From Candidatus Solirubrobacter pratensis (GTDB taxonomy: Bacteria > Actinomycetota > Thermoleophilia > Solirubrobacterales > Solirubrobacteraceae): a stretch of DNA of 64,000 nucleotides. The stretch is from assembly GCF_000425945.1 (NCBI RefSeq), contig NZ_AUEK01000009.1:357141-421140 (forward strand). Direction: 5' to 3'. Of the stretch, positions 54,434 to 63,224 are shown piece after piece (position 1 is the first letter of the stretch; each line of letters opens with the position of its first letter). The position numbers and the translations under genes were made by a program. Below the pieces are notes generated by a model, which was not told where the DNA came from, did no database searches, and saw nothing but the letters and a program-made list of their open reading frames with translations.

Positions 54434-57400
54434 ATGACCGTCAATCGCCCGCCGTCGCTGACCCGGCTCTTCCTTATCTTCGCGGGCGCGTTGGTGGCGC
54501 TGGCCGGGGCGCCGGCGACCTCGCACGCCGCCGTGTGCACACCGCCCGTCACGAACCAGGTCGCGTGTGAGAACTCGCAGACCGGCGCCGAGCCCAGCAC
54601 CTGGCAGGTCGATGGCGCCGGGGACCCGAACATCCAGGGCTTCGCCACGCAGATGAGCGTGAACAAAGGCGACACGATCTCGTTCAAGATCAAGTCGACC
54701 ACGCAGGCGATCCACATCGACATCCTGCGACTGGGCTGGTACGACGGCAAGGGCGCCCGGCTGATGCAGGAAGGCCTCGCGCCTACGGGCACGGTCACCA
54801 ACCAGCCGCAGTGCCAGAACGACGCGAACTCGGCCGCGCCCACGGGCCTCATCGATTGCGGCAACTGGTCGGTCTCGCGCACGTGGACGGTGCCCAGCAC
54901 CGCCGTGTCGGGCGTCTACATCGCCCACCTCGTCCGCAACGACGACGATGGCTCCGGCGACACGCGCGGCAGCCAGATCGTCTTCGTCGTGCGCGATGAC
55001 TCGAGCCACTCCGACATCGTCCTGCAGACCGCCGACGCGACCTGGCAGGCCTACAACTCCTACGGCGGCAACAGCCTCTACACCTGCACCGTCGGCTGCC
55101 CGGACGGCAACCCCGCCGCGTACAAGGCGGCGTACAAGGTCTCCTACAACCGTCCGTTCAACACCGCCGAGGACGACAACGGCCGCTCGTGGCTGTTCTC
55201 CGGCGCCGAGTACCCGATGATCAGGTTCCTCGAGCGCAACGGCTACAACCTCAGCTACGTCAGCAGCCTCGACGTCGCGAATCGCGCACCGCTGCTGAAG
55301 AACCACAAGCTGTTCATCTCCAGCGGCCACGACGAATACTGGTCCGCGAGCCAGCGCGCCGGCATGGAGCAGGCGCGCGACGCCGGCGTGAACCTCGCGT
55401 ACTTCACCGGCAACGAGGGGTTCTGGAAGACCCGCTGGGAGCCCAGCATGTCGGGCACGCCGGATCGCACGCTCGTCTCCTACAAGGACACCCACTTCGC
55501 GAGCCAGCAGGATCCGGTCACATTCACCGGCACGTGGCGCGACCCGCGCTTCACGACCGCGTCGGTCAACACGCCCGAGAACGCGCTGACCGGGCAGAGC
55601 TTCCTCGTCAACTCGGGCAGCGCCGCCATGACGGTGCCGCAGAAGTACGGCGCAATGCGCATGTGGCGGAACACCGACGCCGCGAGCCTGGCGTCGGGCT
55701 CGGTCCTCACGCTTGCCCCGAACACCGTCGGCTACGAGTGGGATCAGGACGTCGACAACGGCTACCGGCCGAACGGGCTGTTTGAGCTCTCATCGACGAC
55801 TGTCGGCGGCCTCGAGGTGTTCACCGACTACGGCAGCCACACGACGACCAACGCAACCGCGACGCACCACATGTCGATGTACAAGGCCGCGAGCGGCGCC
55901 AAGGTCTTCGCGACCGGCACGGTCCAGTGGGGCTGGGGCCTCGACGACTGGAACCCGGACTCCCATCCCGCCGACGACAACATGCAGCAGGCGACCGTCA
56001 ACGTCCTCGCGGACCTCGGTGCCCAGCCGGCCACGCGCATGCCGACGCTCCTCGCGGCGTCCGCCTCCACCGACACGACGGCACCGACGACGACGATCCA
56101 CTCGCTGCCCTCCAGCGTCGCGGACGGCACCGAGCTGACGATCTCCGGTACCGCCTCCGACAGCGGTGGAGTCGTCGCCGGCGTCGAGGTCTCCACCGAC
56201 GGCGGAGCCACGTGGCATCCCGCGACCGGCACGACGAGCTGGTCGTACTCGTGGTTCGCGCACGGCAACCCGTCCACGACGATCAAGGCGCGCGCCGTCG
56301 ACGACAGCGCCAACCTGCAGACGCCCGGCGCCGGCGTCTCGATCGATGTCACGTGCCCGTGCTCGATCTGGGGCACCAACACGAACCCCGGGTCGGTGGA
56401 CTCGAGCGACCCGACTCCGGGCGAGGTCGGCGTGAAGTTCACGTCGGACGGCTTCGGCACCATCAGCGGCATCCGCTTCTACAAGGTGGGCGCCAACACC
56501 GGCACCCACACAGGCAGCCTGTGGACCGCGGACGGGCAGCGTCTGGCACAGGCCACCTTCGAGAGCGAGACGACGTCCGGATGGCAGACGGCCACCTTCT
56601 CGACGCCGGTCCAGGTTCAGCCGAACACGACCTACGTCGCCTCCTACCACGCGCCCAACGGGCACTACGCGGCGAGCGCCGACTACTTCTGGCGCGCGCC
56701 GGCGCCCGGCCCCAACGGCGGGGCGGTCATCGACGGCGACCCGCTGCATCCGCTGGTCAACGGCGGCTCGACGGCGAACGGCGTCTACGCCTACGGCGCG
56801 TCGAGCACGTTCCCCGTCAATACGTTCGGCGCGGCCAACTACTGGGTCGACGTGCTGTTCAACCCGATCCCCGCGCCGGGGACGGTGACCGGCGTGAGCG
56901 CCGCCCCAGGGGGCAAGACGTCGGCCAACGTGACGTGGACCGCGCCGTCCACCGGCGGCGTCCCGACCTCGTACAAGATCACGCCGTACATCGGCTCGAC
57001 CGCGCAGGCGCCGACGACGGTCAGCGGCACGCCGCTCGACACGATGGCGACGATCGCCGGCCTGACGACCGGGACCACCTACACGTTCAAGGTCCAGGCG
57101 ATCAACCCGAGCGGAAGCGGGCCCGTCTCGCCGGCGTCGAACGCCGTGACACCGCTCGTCGCGGTCGCGCCGTCCGCGCCCAAGCACGTGACGGCGATCC
57201 CCGGCTCCACGTCGGCCTCGGTGAGCTGGGAGGCCCCGGACGCCTCCGGCGACAGCCCGATCACCGGCTACACCGTCACACCGTACGCCGGGTCGACCGC
57301 CCAGACGCCGGTGCAGGTGGACGCCTCGTCGCTCACCAAGGTCATCACCGGTCTGACGGACGGCACGAGCTACACGTTCGAGGTGACGGCGACCAACGCT

Positions 57401-60028
57401 CCGGGCACGGGTCCGGCATCGGCGGCGTCCGCCGCCGTGACCCCGCGCGAGACGCTGTTCGACTTCCAGACCCCGGGCATCGTCGACTCCCAGGACGCGA
57501 CACCGGTCGAGCTCGGCGTGAAGTTCAAGCCCGACGCCAACGGCACGATCACCGGCGTCCGGTTCTACAAGGCGGCCGCCAACACGGGAGCGCACGTCGG
57601 CAGCCTTTGGACGGCGTCCGGCACCCGGATGGCCCAGGCGACGTTCAGCAACGAGACGGCCTCCGGCTGGCAGACCGTGACGTTCGCGACGCCCCAGGCC
57701 GTGACGGCCGGCACCACGTACGTCGCGTCGTACTACGCGCCGGTGGGCCGCTATTCGGTCACTGCCGGCGCCTTCTCGTCGCCGGTGGACAACGGGCCGC
57801 TGCACGCCCTCACCGACGGCGCCGGCGGCAACGGCGTCTTCGCCTACAGCACCACGAGCACGTTCCCGGCGAACTCCTACGGCGCGAGCAACTACTGGGT
57901 GGACGTCCTGTTCGTGATCCCCGCGCCCGGCACCGTCACCGCGGTGTCGGCGACCGAGGGCGGCCGCACGTCGGCTCGCGTCTCGTGGACGGCGCCCGCG
58001 AGCGGCGGCAGCGCGAGCTCGTACAAGATCACGCCCTACATCGGCAGCACGGCGCAGACGCCGGCGACCGTTTCCGCCACGAGCACCGCGGCGACCGTCT
58101 CGGGCCTCACCAACGGCGTCACGTACACGTTCACGGTCACGGCGGTGAATGCGAGCGGCCCCGGCACCGCCTCGGCGCAGTCGAACTCCGTCACGCCGCT
58201 GGATCCGATCCCGCCGGCGGCGCCCGGGGACGTCCTGGCGCGGCCGGCGTCGGACTCGGCGCTGGTGAGCTGGTCGAAGCCCAGCAGCGACGGCGACGCC
58301 GCGATCACCCGGTACACGGTGACCCCGTACGAGGGCGCCGCCGCACAGACGCCGGTCGAGGTCTCGGGCAGCTCCACGAGCACGACGATCACCGGGCTGA
58401 CCAACGGCGCCGGGTACACGTTCAAGGTCTCCGCGACCAACGACGCCGGCACCGGCAGTACGTCGGCGGCCTCGAACTCGGTGACACCGCAGGCGACGAT
58501 CCTCGACTTCGACACACCGACGACGGTCGACTCGGGCGACTCCACGCCCGTAGAGCTCGGCGTGAAGTTCCGCTCGGACTTCGACGGCACGGTCACCGGC
58601 ATCCGCTTCTACAAGGCGGCGGGAAACACCGGCACGCACATCGGCTCGCTGTGGACGGCGGCCGGCTCGCGCATCACACAGGCGACGTTCACCGGCGAGT
58701 CGGCATCCGGATGGCAGACGGTCCAGTTCTCCAGTCCGGTCACGATCACGCCGAACACCACGTACGTCGCGTCGTACTTCGCGCCCAACGGCCACTACTC
58801 GGTGAGCAGCGGCGGATTCGCGACCGTCGTGGACAACCCGCCGCTGCACGCGCTGGCCGACGGCGTGAGCTCCAACGGCGTGTTCGCCTACACCGCGGCG
58901 AGCGCGTTCCCGAGCGGCTCGTTCAACGCCGGCAACTACGCGGTCGACGTCCTCTTCCAGCCCGCACCGACGCCGGGGCAGGTCACCGGCGTCTCAGCGA
59001 CGGCCGGTCAGGGCTCCGCGCACGTCGGATGGACGGCGCCCTCGAGCGGCGGGCCCGTGACCTCGTACACGATCACGCCGTACATCGGGTCGACCGCGCA
59101 GGACGCGACCACGATCAACGGCACGCCGCCGGCCACGTCGGTGACGATTCCCGGCCTCACGAGCGGGACGCCCTACACGTTCGTCGTGCGGGCGTCGAAC
59201 CCGTCCGGGTCCGGGCCGGCGTCGGCTGCCTCGAGTGCGGTCACGCCCACCGCGGCGGTCGCGCCCGGCGCGCCGACCGGCGTGACCGCGTCGGCCGACA
59301 CGAAGTCGGCGACCGTCTCCTGGACCGCGCCCGCGAACGATGGCGGGAGCCCGATCACCGGCTACACGGTCACCCCATATGCGGGCGCGACAGCCGGCAC
59401 GCCTGTGCAGGCGGGAGCGTCGGCGACGAGCGCGCGGATCACCGGCCTTGCGAACGGGACGAGCTACACGTTCAAGGTCACGGCCTCCAATGCCGCGGGC
59501 GCGGGCGCGGAGTCCGCGGCGTCGGCGGCGGTCGCCCCGCTCTATTCGCTGCTGGACCTCGGCACTCCGGCGGTCACCGATGCCGGCGACGGCTCCTCGG
59601 TGGTGCTGGGCGTCAAGTTCACCGCCGACTCCGACGGCACGATCGCCGGGGTGCGCTTCTATAAGGCCGCCGGCAACACGGGAACCCACGTCGGCACGGT
59701 GTACACGGCCGCCGGGCAGGTGGTCGCGCAGGCGACGTTCACGAACGAGACGGCCTCCGGCTGGCAGACGGTGAAGTTCGCCAGTCCCGCGGCGATCACC
59801 GCGGGAACGACGTACATCGCCGCCTACCTGGCCCCGAACGGTCACTACTCGGTCACGAGCGCGGCCTTCGGGTCGGGCCCGATCGACAACGGGCCGCTGC
59901 ACGCGCTGGCCGACTCGACCAGCCAGAACGGTGTCTACGCCTATAGCTCCGCGCCGACGCCGCCGTCCAACTCCTACAACGCGACCAACTACTGGGTGGA
60001 CGTGCTGTTCGCCGCTGCGGGGGTGTAG
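54434..60028 (+). CDS. Giant secreted protein: DMFase-like, Ig-like, DUF4082 and FN3 modules
   Basis: 1864 residues. Signal peptide about 1-33, then a region about 34-540 like the beta-subunit C-domain of N,N-dimethylformamidase (LRLGWYDGKGARLM, SSGHDEYWSASQRAGMEQAR, FTGNEGFWKTRWE). An Ig-like module (545-640) follows, then four DUF4082 modules (from about 645, 1005, 1355, 1704), each with ELGVKF-RFYKAAGNTG-type strands, separated by three pairs of fibronectin III domains. No sortase signal or C-terminal membrane helix is seen, so anchoring is unclear. ATG 54434 is preceded by GTG 54431. The position beside polysaccharide genes suggests a surface enzyme or adhesin; catalytic residues are unverified. 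Confidence 0.88.
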   Translation: MTVNRPPSLTRLFLIFAGALVALAGAPATSHAAVCTPPVTNQVACENSQTGAEPSTWQVDGAGDPNIQGFATQMSVNKGDTISFKIKSTTQAIHIDILRLGWYDGKGARLMQEGLAPTGTVTNQPQCQNDANSAAPTGLIDCGNWSVSRTWTVPSTAVSGVYIAHLVRNDDDGSGDTRGSQIVFVVRDDSSHSDIVLQTADATWQAYNSYGGNSLYTCTVGCPDGNPAAYKAAYKVSYNRPFNTAEDDNGRSWLFSGAEYPMIRFLERNGYNLSYVSSLDVANRAPLLKNHKLFISSGHDEYWSASQRAGMEQARDAGVNLAYFTGNEGFWKTRWEPSMSGTPDRTLVSYKDTHFASQQDPVTFTGTWRDPRFTTASVNTPENALTGQSFLVNSGSAAMTVPQKYGAMRMWRNTDAASLASGSVLTLAPNTVGYEWDQDVDNGYRPNGLFELSSTTVGGLEVFTDYGSHTTTNATATHHMSMYKAASGAKVFATGTVQWGWGLDDWNPDSHPADDNMQQATVNVLADLGAQPATRMPTLLAASASTDTTAPTTTIHSLPSSVADGTELTISGTASDSGGVVAGVEVSTDGGATWHPATGTTSWSYSWFAHGNPSTTIKARAVDDSANLQTPGAGVSIDVTCPCSIWGTNTNPGSVDSSDPTPGEVGVKFTSDGFGTISGIRFYKVGANTGTHTGSLWTADGQRLAQATFESETTSGWQTATFSTPVQVQPNTTYVASYHAPNGHYAASADYFWRAPAPGPNGGAVIDGDPLHPLVNGGSTANGVYAYGASSTFPVNTFGAANYWVDVLFNPIPAPGTVTGVSAAPGGKTSANVTWTAPSTGGVPTSYKITPYIGSTAQAPTTVSGTPLDTMATIAGLTTGTTYTFKVQAINPSGSGPVSPASNAVTPLVAVAPSAPKHVTAIPGSTSASVSWEAPDASGDSPITGYTVTPYAGSTAQTPVQVDASSLTKVITGLTDGTSYTFEVTATNAPGTGPASAASAAVTPRETLFDFQTPGIVDSQDATPVELGVKFKPDANGTITGVRFYKAAANTGAHVGSLWTASGTRMAQATFSNETASGWQTVTFATPQAVTAGTTYVASYYAPVGRYSVTAGAFSSPVDNGPLHALTDGAGGNGVFAYSTTSTFPANSYGASNYWVDVLFVIPAPGTVTAVSATEGGRTSARVSWTAPASGGSASSYKITPYIGSTAQTPATVSATSTAATVSGLTNGVTYTFTVTAVNASGPGTASAQSNSVTPLDPIPPAAPGDVLARPASDSALVSWSKPSSDGDAAITRYTVTPYEGAAAQTPVEVSGSSTSTTITGLTNGAGYTFKVSATNDAGTGSTSAASNSVTPQATILDFDTPTTVDSGDSTPVELGVKFRSDFDGTVTGIRFYKAAGNTGTHIGSLWTAAGSRITQATFTGESASGWQTVQFSSPVTITPNTTYVASYFAPNGHYSVSSGGFATVVDNPPLHALADGVSSNGVFAYTAASAFPSGSFNAGNYAVDVLFQPAPTPGQVTGVSATAGQGSAHVGWTAPSSGGPVTSYTITPYIGSTAQDATTINGTPPATSVTIPGLTSGTPYTFVVRASNPSGSGPASAASSAVTPTAAVAPGAPTGVTASADTKSATVSWTAPANDGGSPITGYTVTPYAGATAGTPVQAGASATSARITGLANGTSYTFKVTASNAAGAGAESAASAAVAPLYSLLDLGTPAVTDAGDGSSVVLGVKFTADSDGTIAGVRFYKAAGNTGTHVGTVYTAAGQVVAQATFTNETASGWQTVKFASPAAITAGTTYIAAYLAPNGHYSVTSAAFGSGPIDNGPLHALADSTSQNGVYAYSSAPTPPSNSYNATNYWVDVLFAAAGV
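56366..60028. repeat. Approx. 1,050-bp repeating block inside the giant gene
   Basis: DUF4082 starts lie at about 56366, 57447, 58496 and 59543, so the DUF4082-FN3-FN3 block recurs every 1,050-1,080 bp, three times, followed by a last DUF4082. Phrases such as SGWQTV and YKITPYIGSTAQ recur nearly unchanged. Recombination between blocks could vary the length. Confidence 0.8.
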
Positions 60029-60030
60029 CG

Positions 60031-60591
60031 ATGCCGCTCCGACGCTCATGTCTCACACTGCTGCTGCTGGCCGGCATCGCCGGTTGCGGCGGCGCCTCGC
60101 ACCCGGTCGCGCAGCCGGGGACGAAGGGCAACCCGTCGGTCGGAAAGCTCACCGCGCCGACCGACACAGGCCGCTCCAACGAGGCCGCCGCACCCGCGAC
60201 GGCCCCGGCTGGAGCTGCCGGCGCCGGCGCCTCCGAGCGCTCGCAGCGGCCGTGCAGCCTTGTGACACGCTCCCAGGCCGCCGCGATCGTCGGCACGGCG
60301 CTCGCGAAGCCCGTCACGGCACCGAAGGGCCCGACGTGCATCTACCGCGCGGCGCGCGACAAGCGCTTGTTCAGCCTGGCCGTGCCGGTGCTCAGGTTCG
60401 ACGACCGCTTCCGGCGTCAGCTCGGCCGGCCGCAGCGGTTGAAGGTGTCCAACCGCCCGGCCTACTGCGCGACCAGCTCCCAGCCGACGCTCTACATCCC
60501 GCTGGACGGCGGGCGCGTGCTGATCGTCACCGCACCGTGCGTCAAGGCACAGAAGCTCGCGGCCGTCGCGCTGCGTACGTTCACAGCCTGA
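60031..60591 (+). CDS. Lipoprotein, DUF3558-like
   Basis: 186 residues. Signal with lipobox IAGC (LTLLLLAGIAGCGG). The mature part has a Pro/Ala linker and then CSLVTRSQAAAIVGTALAKP ... PTCIYRAARD, the Cys-pair pattern of DUF3558-like actinobacterial lipoproteins. It begins 2 bp after the giant gene, so both are one transcript. Function unknown. Confidence 0.8.
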   Translation: MPLRRSCLTLLLLAGIAGCGGASHPVAQPGTKGNPSVGKLTAPTDTGRSNEAAAPATAPAGAAGAGASERSQRPCSLVTRSQAAAIVGTALAKPVTAPKGPTCIYRAARDKRLFSLAVPVLRFDDRFRRQLGRPQRLKVSNRPAYCATSSQPTLYIPLDGGRVLIVTAPCVKAQKLAAVALRTFTA

Positions 60592-60616
60592 TCCGTCCGG
60601 GCGATTGCAGAAGAAG

Positions 60617-60635
60617 CAACGCTGAAGGAGCGTTG
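60617..60635 (+). promoter_or_regulatory. Hairpin containing the ribosome site of the AMP-ligase gene
   Basis: CAACGCT-N5-AGCGTTG is a perfect 7-bp inverted repeat. Its loop and right arm contain GAAGGAG, the likely Shine-Dalgarno sequence 12 bases before ATG 60643. The hairpin would hide the site, which suggests translational control; a dimeric protein site is an alternative. Confidence 0.5.
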
Positions 60636-60642
60636 ATCGGGC

Positions 60643-62301
60643 ATGAGGGCTGATCTTCTCCTCGCCGACGGCGAGACCAGTGCGACGCCGCAGGCTCCGC
60701 CGGCAGCTCGCAGCTTGCGCTCCGGCTTCTTGCGCTCAAGCGAACGATTCCCCGATCGTCCGGCGCTGGAGGTGGACGGCGACTCGCTGACCTACTCCGA
60801 GCTGCGCGGGCGCGCGGCGGCGATCGCGGCGACGCTGCAGCGCCGGGCGCTGGAGGGCGGCCCTGCCCTCACCGCGGTGTTCGCCGCGCGCACGTCGACG
60901 GCGTTCGCCGGCGTGCTCGGCGTCCTGCTGCGCGGCCACGGCTACGTGCCGCTGAACCCCAAGTTCCCCGCCGCCCGCAACCGGAGCATGCTCGAGCGCG
61001 CCGGCTGCACGTCGATCGTCGTCGACGCCGAGCGTGCGAGCGCGCTGGAGGAGCTGCTCGACGGCGTCGAGCGCCCGCTGGTGATCGTCGCCCCCGATCT
61101 GGACGACGTGAGCGAGCTGGCGGCGAAGCTGCCGCTGCACACGCTGCTCGGGGCCGCCGACGTGGAGCCCGAGAGCGCCTGGGTCGAGACCCCCGTCGAT
61201 CCCGACGGCATCGGCTACCTGCTGTTCACGTCGGGCAGCACCGGCCAGCCGAAGGGCGTCATGGTCGCGCACCGCAACGTCGTGGCCTTCGTCGACGTGA
61301 TGACCGAGCGGTACGGGATCGACGAGACCGACCGGCTCTCGCAGACGTTCGACCTGACCTTCGACCTCTCCGCCTTCGACATGTTCGTGGCCTGGGACCG
61401 CGGGGCGTGCCTGTGCTGCCCGCCCGAGGCGGCGCTCATGTCGCCGGGCCAGTTCATCCGCGACGCCGAGCTGAGCGTCTGGTTCTCGGTGCCCTCGACC
61501 GGCGTCTTCATGCGCCGCCTCGGCGCGCTGAAGCCGGACTCGTTCCCGTCGCTGCGCTGGAGCCTGTTCTGCGGCGAGCCGCTGCCCGCCGAGGTCGCCA
61601 AGGCCTGGGCGCTTGCGGCGCCGGCGTCGCAGGTCGAGAACCTCTACGGCCCGACCGAGCTCACGATCGCGTGCATGCTCTACCGCTGGGACTCGGAGCG
61701 CTCGCCGCAGGAGTGCGAGCACGGCGTCGTCGCGATCGGCTCCGCCTACCCCGGGATGCGGACGCTCGTCGTGGACGAGGCGCTTCGCGAGGTGCAGCCC
61801 GGCGAGTCGGGCGAGCTGCTGCTGACCGGGCCTCAGGTGACGCTCGGGTACTGGAAGGATCCGGAGCGCACGGCCGCGGCGTTCGTCGTGCCGCCGGGCG
61901 AGAAGGTCACCTTCTATCGCACCGGCGACCGCGTGCGCCGGCCCGTCGACGAGCAGCCCATGACCTACCTCGGCCGCGTCGACCACCAGATCAAGATCCT
62001 CGGCCACCGCGTCGAGCTGGGCGAGGTCGAGGCCGCGCTGCGCGACGAGTCCGGCGTGGACGCGATCGTGGCGGTCGGCTGGCCGAAGACGGAGAGCGGC
62101 GCCAACGGGATCGTCGCGTTCATCGGCGATCTGGAGGTCGACGCGACGGCCCTGCTCGAATCGGTGCGGTCGCGTCTGCCCGCCTACATGGTGCCGCGCA
62201 GGGTCCACCGCCTGGCGGAGCTGCCCCTCAACGCCAACGGGAAGTTCGACCGCCGGGCGCTGCTCGAGCGACTGGAGAGTGGCAATGCCGCCAACGACTG
62301 A
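60643..62301 (+). CDS. AMP-forming ligase, amino-acid adenylation/DltA-like
   Basis: 552 residues. Core motifs: LTYSELRGRAAAIA, YLLFTSGSTGQPKGVMVAH (P-loop), FDLTFDLSAFDMF, NLYGPTEL, YRTGDRV and LGRVDHQIKILGHRVELGEVE, ending PLNANGKFDRRAL with the catalytic Lys. It is a stand-alone NRPS A-domain-like enzyme, with no condensation or carrier domain. It would activate an amino or other acid and load the carrier protein encoded next. Substrate not predictable by eye. Confidence 0.88.
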   Translation: MRADLLLADGETSATPQAPPAARSLRSGFLRSSERFPDRPALEVDGDSLTYSELRGRAAAIAATLQRRALEGGPALTAVFAARTSTAFAGVLGVLLRGHGYVPLNPKFPAARNRSMLERAGCTSIVVDAERASALEELLDGVERPLVIVAPDLDDVSELAAKLPLHTLLGAADVEPESAWVETPVDPDGIGYLLFTSGSTGQPKGVMVAHRNVVAFVDVMTERYGIDETDRLSQTFDLTFDLSAFDMFVAWDRGACLCCPPEAALMSPGQFIRDAELSVWFSVPSTGVFMRRLGALKPDSFPSLRWSLFCGEPLPAEVAKAWALAAPASQVENLYGPTELTIACMLYRWDSERSPQECEHGVVAIGSAYPGMRTLVVDEALREVQPGESGELLLTGPQVTLGYWKDPERTAAAFVVPPGEKVTFYRTGDRVRRPVDEQPMTYLGRVDHQIKILGHRVELGEVEAALRDESGVDAIVAVGWPKTESGANGIVAFIGDLEVDATALLESVRSRLPAYMVPRRVHRLAELPLNANGKFDRRALLERLESGNAAND

Positions 62302-62578
62302 GACCGTTCGCGCGCTGATCATCGCCGAGTGCTCTGAGGCGCTCGGCGATCTCGGCCTCGACGGCGACGCGCTCGACGACGGGTTCGACCTGCGGATGAA
62401 CGGGGTCATCGACTCCCTGGGGTTTCTGGAGCTCAAGGTCGCGCTCGAGCAGGACCTCGGCTTCGAGCTCGACCTGAGCGACCTCCCGGCCGACCAGTTG
62501 ACCGTGCTCGGCGCGCTCGCGCGGGCGATCGCACAACAGATCGCCCTACACGCGCCGTCCACCGAGGCGCAGGCGTGA
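62285..62578 (+). CDS. Acyl/peptidyl carrier protein
   Basis: 97 residues from ATG 62285, overlapping the ligase end by 17 bp. GVIDSLGFLELKVALEQDLG holds the phosphopantetheine Ser44 (DSL). The acidic four-helix pattern fits a stand-alone carrier for the ligase product. GTG 62279 is an alternative start. Overlaps the acyltransferase start (GTGA). Confidence 0.88.
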   Translation: MPPTTETVRALIIAECSEALGDLGLDGDALDDGFDLRMNGVIDSLGFLELKVALEQDLGFELDLSDLPADQLTVLGALARAIAQQIALHAPSTEAQA

Positions 62579-63072
62579 GGAACGAGCGGTTCTTCCAGGG
62601 CGCGCTGCGGCGCGTCCTGCAGCTGATCGCGCTCTACGGCCCAGGCGCCGACACGCTGCGGGTGCGGCTGCACCGCTGGCGCGGCGTCGAGATCGGCGAC
62701 GGCACGTTCATCGGGACCGACGTCCTGATCGAGACCGCGCATCCGCAGCTCGTCAGCATCGGCACCGGCGTCGACATCGGCGCCCGGACGACGATCATCG
62801 CCCACCAGCAGGGCGAAGCCGTGACCGACGAGCGGACCGTCCGCATCGGCAACGACGTGTTCATCGGCCCGTCGAGCACGCTGCTCCCGCACGTGACGAT
62901 CGGCGACGGCGCGGTGGTCGTGGCCGGCAGCGTCGTCACGAAGTCGGTTCCGCCCGCGATGATGGTCCAGGGCAACCCTGCCGCCCCCGTCGCGCGCTGC
63001 GGCGTCCCGCTCGGTCGCAGCACGCCGATGCGCGAGTTCTACCGGGGCCTCACGCCGCTCAAGCGCCGCTGA
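62575..63072 (+). CDS. Left-handed beta-helix acyltransferase
   Basis: 165 residues from GTG 62575. Hexapeptide repeats (GVEIGDGTFIGTDVLIE, IGTGVDIGARTTIIAHQQG, IGNDVFIGPSSTLLPHVTIG) end in VVTKSVPPAMMVQGNPAAPV, the maltose/CysE-like acetyltransferase closing loop. It probably transfers the group carried by the ACP to a glycan or lipid-linked sugar. Confidence 0.85.
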   Translation: MRNERFFQGALRRVLQLIALYGPGADTLRVRLHRWRGVEIGDGTFIGTDVLIETAHPQLVSIGTGVDIGARTTIIAHQQGEAVTDERTVRIGNDVFIGPSSTLLPHVTIGDGAVVVAGSVVTKSVPPAMMVQGNPAAPVARCGVPLGRSTPMREFYRGLTPLKRR

Positions 63073-63128
63073 GCAGCGCGTCCCTTCATCAGCTCCCGCC
63101 CCTCCGGAGCCGGATTCCCACGCCCCCG

Positions 63129-63146
63129 GCGATTTATCGCTAGGGT
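63129..63146. promoter_or_regulatory. Small palindrome and -10-like box upstream of the beta-helix gene
   Basis: GCGAT-TT-ATCGC (63129-63140) abuts TAGGGT (63141-63146), a -10-like box. No good -35 is seen. The leader to 63224 can form a GGCGCG/CGCGCC stem. This may be the promoter of the beta-helix gene, whose composition shifts sharply here. Confidence 0.4.
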
Positions 63147-63224
63147 TGCGCCGGTCAGGACGCAGACATGGCGCGTTGGTCAGCGCGCCTGGGTACAGGG
63201 AACACTCCAGAGGGGGGACTGCAC

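Noticed and set aside
55790..58849. Very long open frame on the minus strand inside the giant gene
   Set aside because: It is Arg/Val/Asp-rich antisense to a repetitive high-GC coding frame, with no domain or ribosome site, a shadow of the real gene.
63073..63224. Possible c-di-AMP or c-di-GMP riboswitch in the leader (GGGTACAGGGAAC-like segment)
   Set aside because: Only a short piece resembles such leaders; the required conserved pairings and downstream motif are absent, so it is treated as an ordinary leader.
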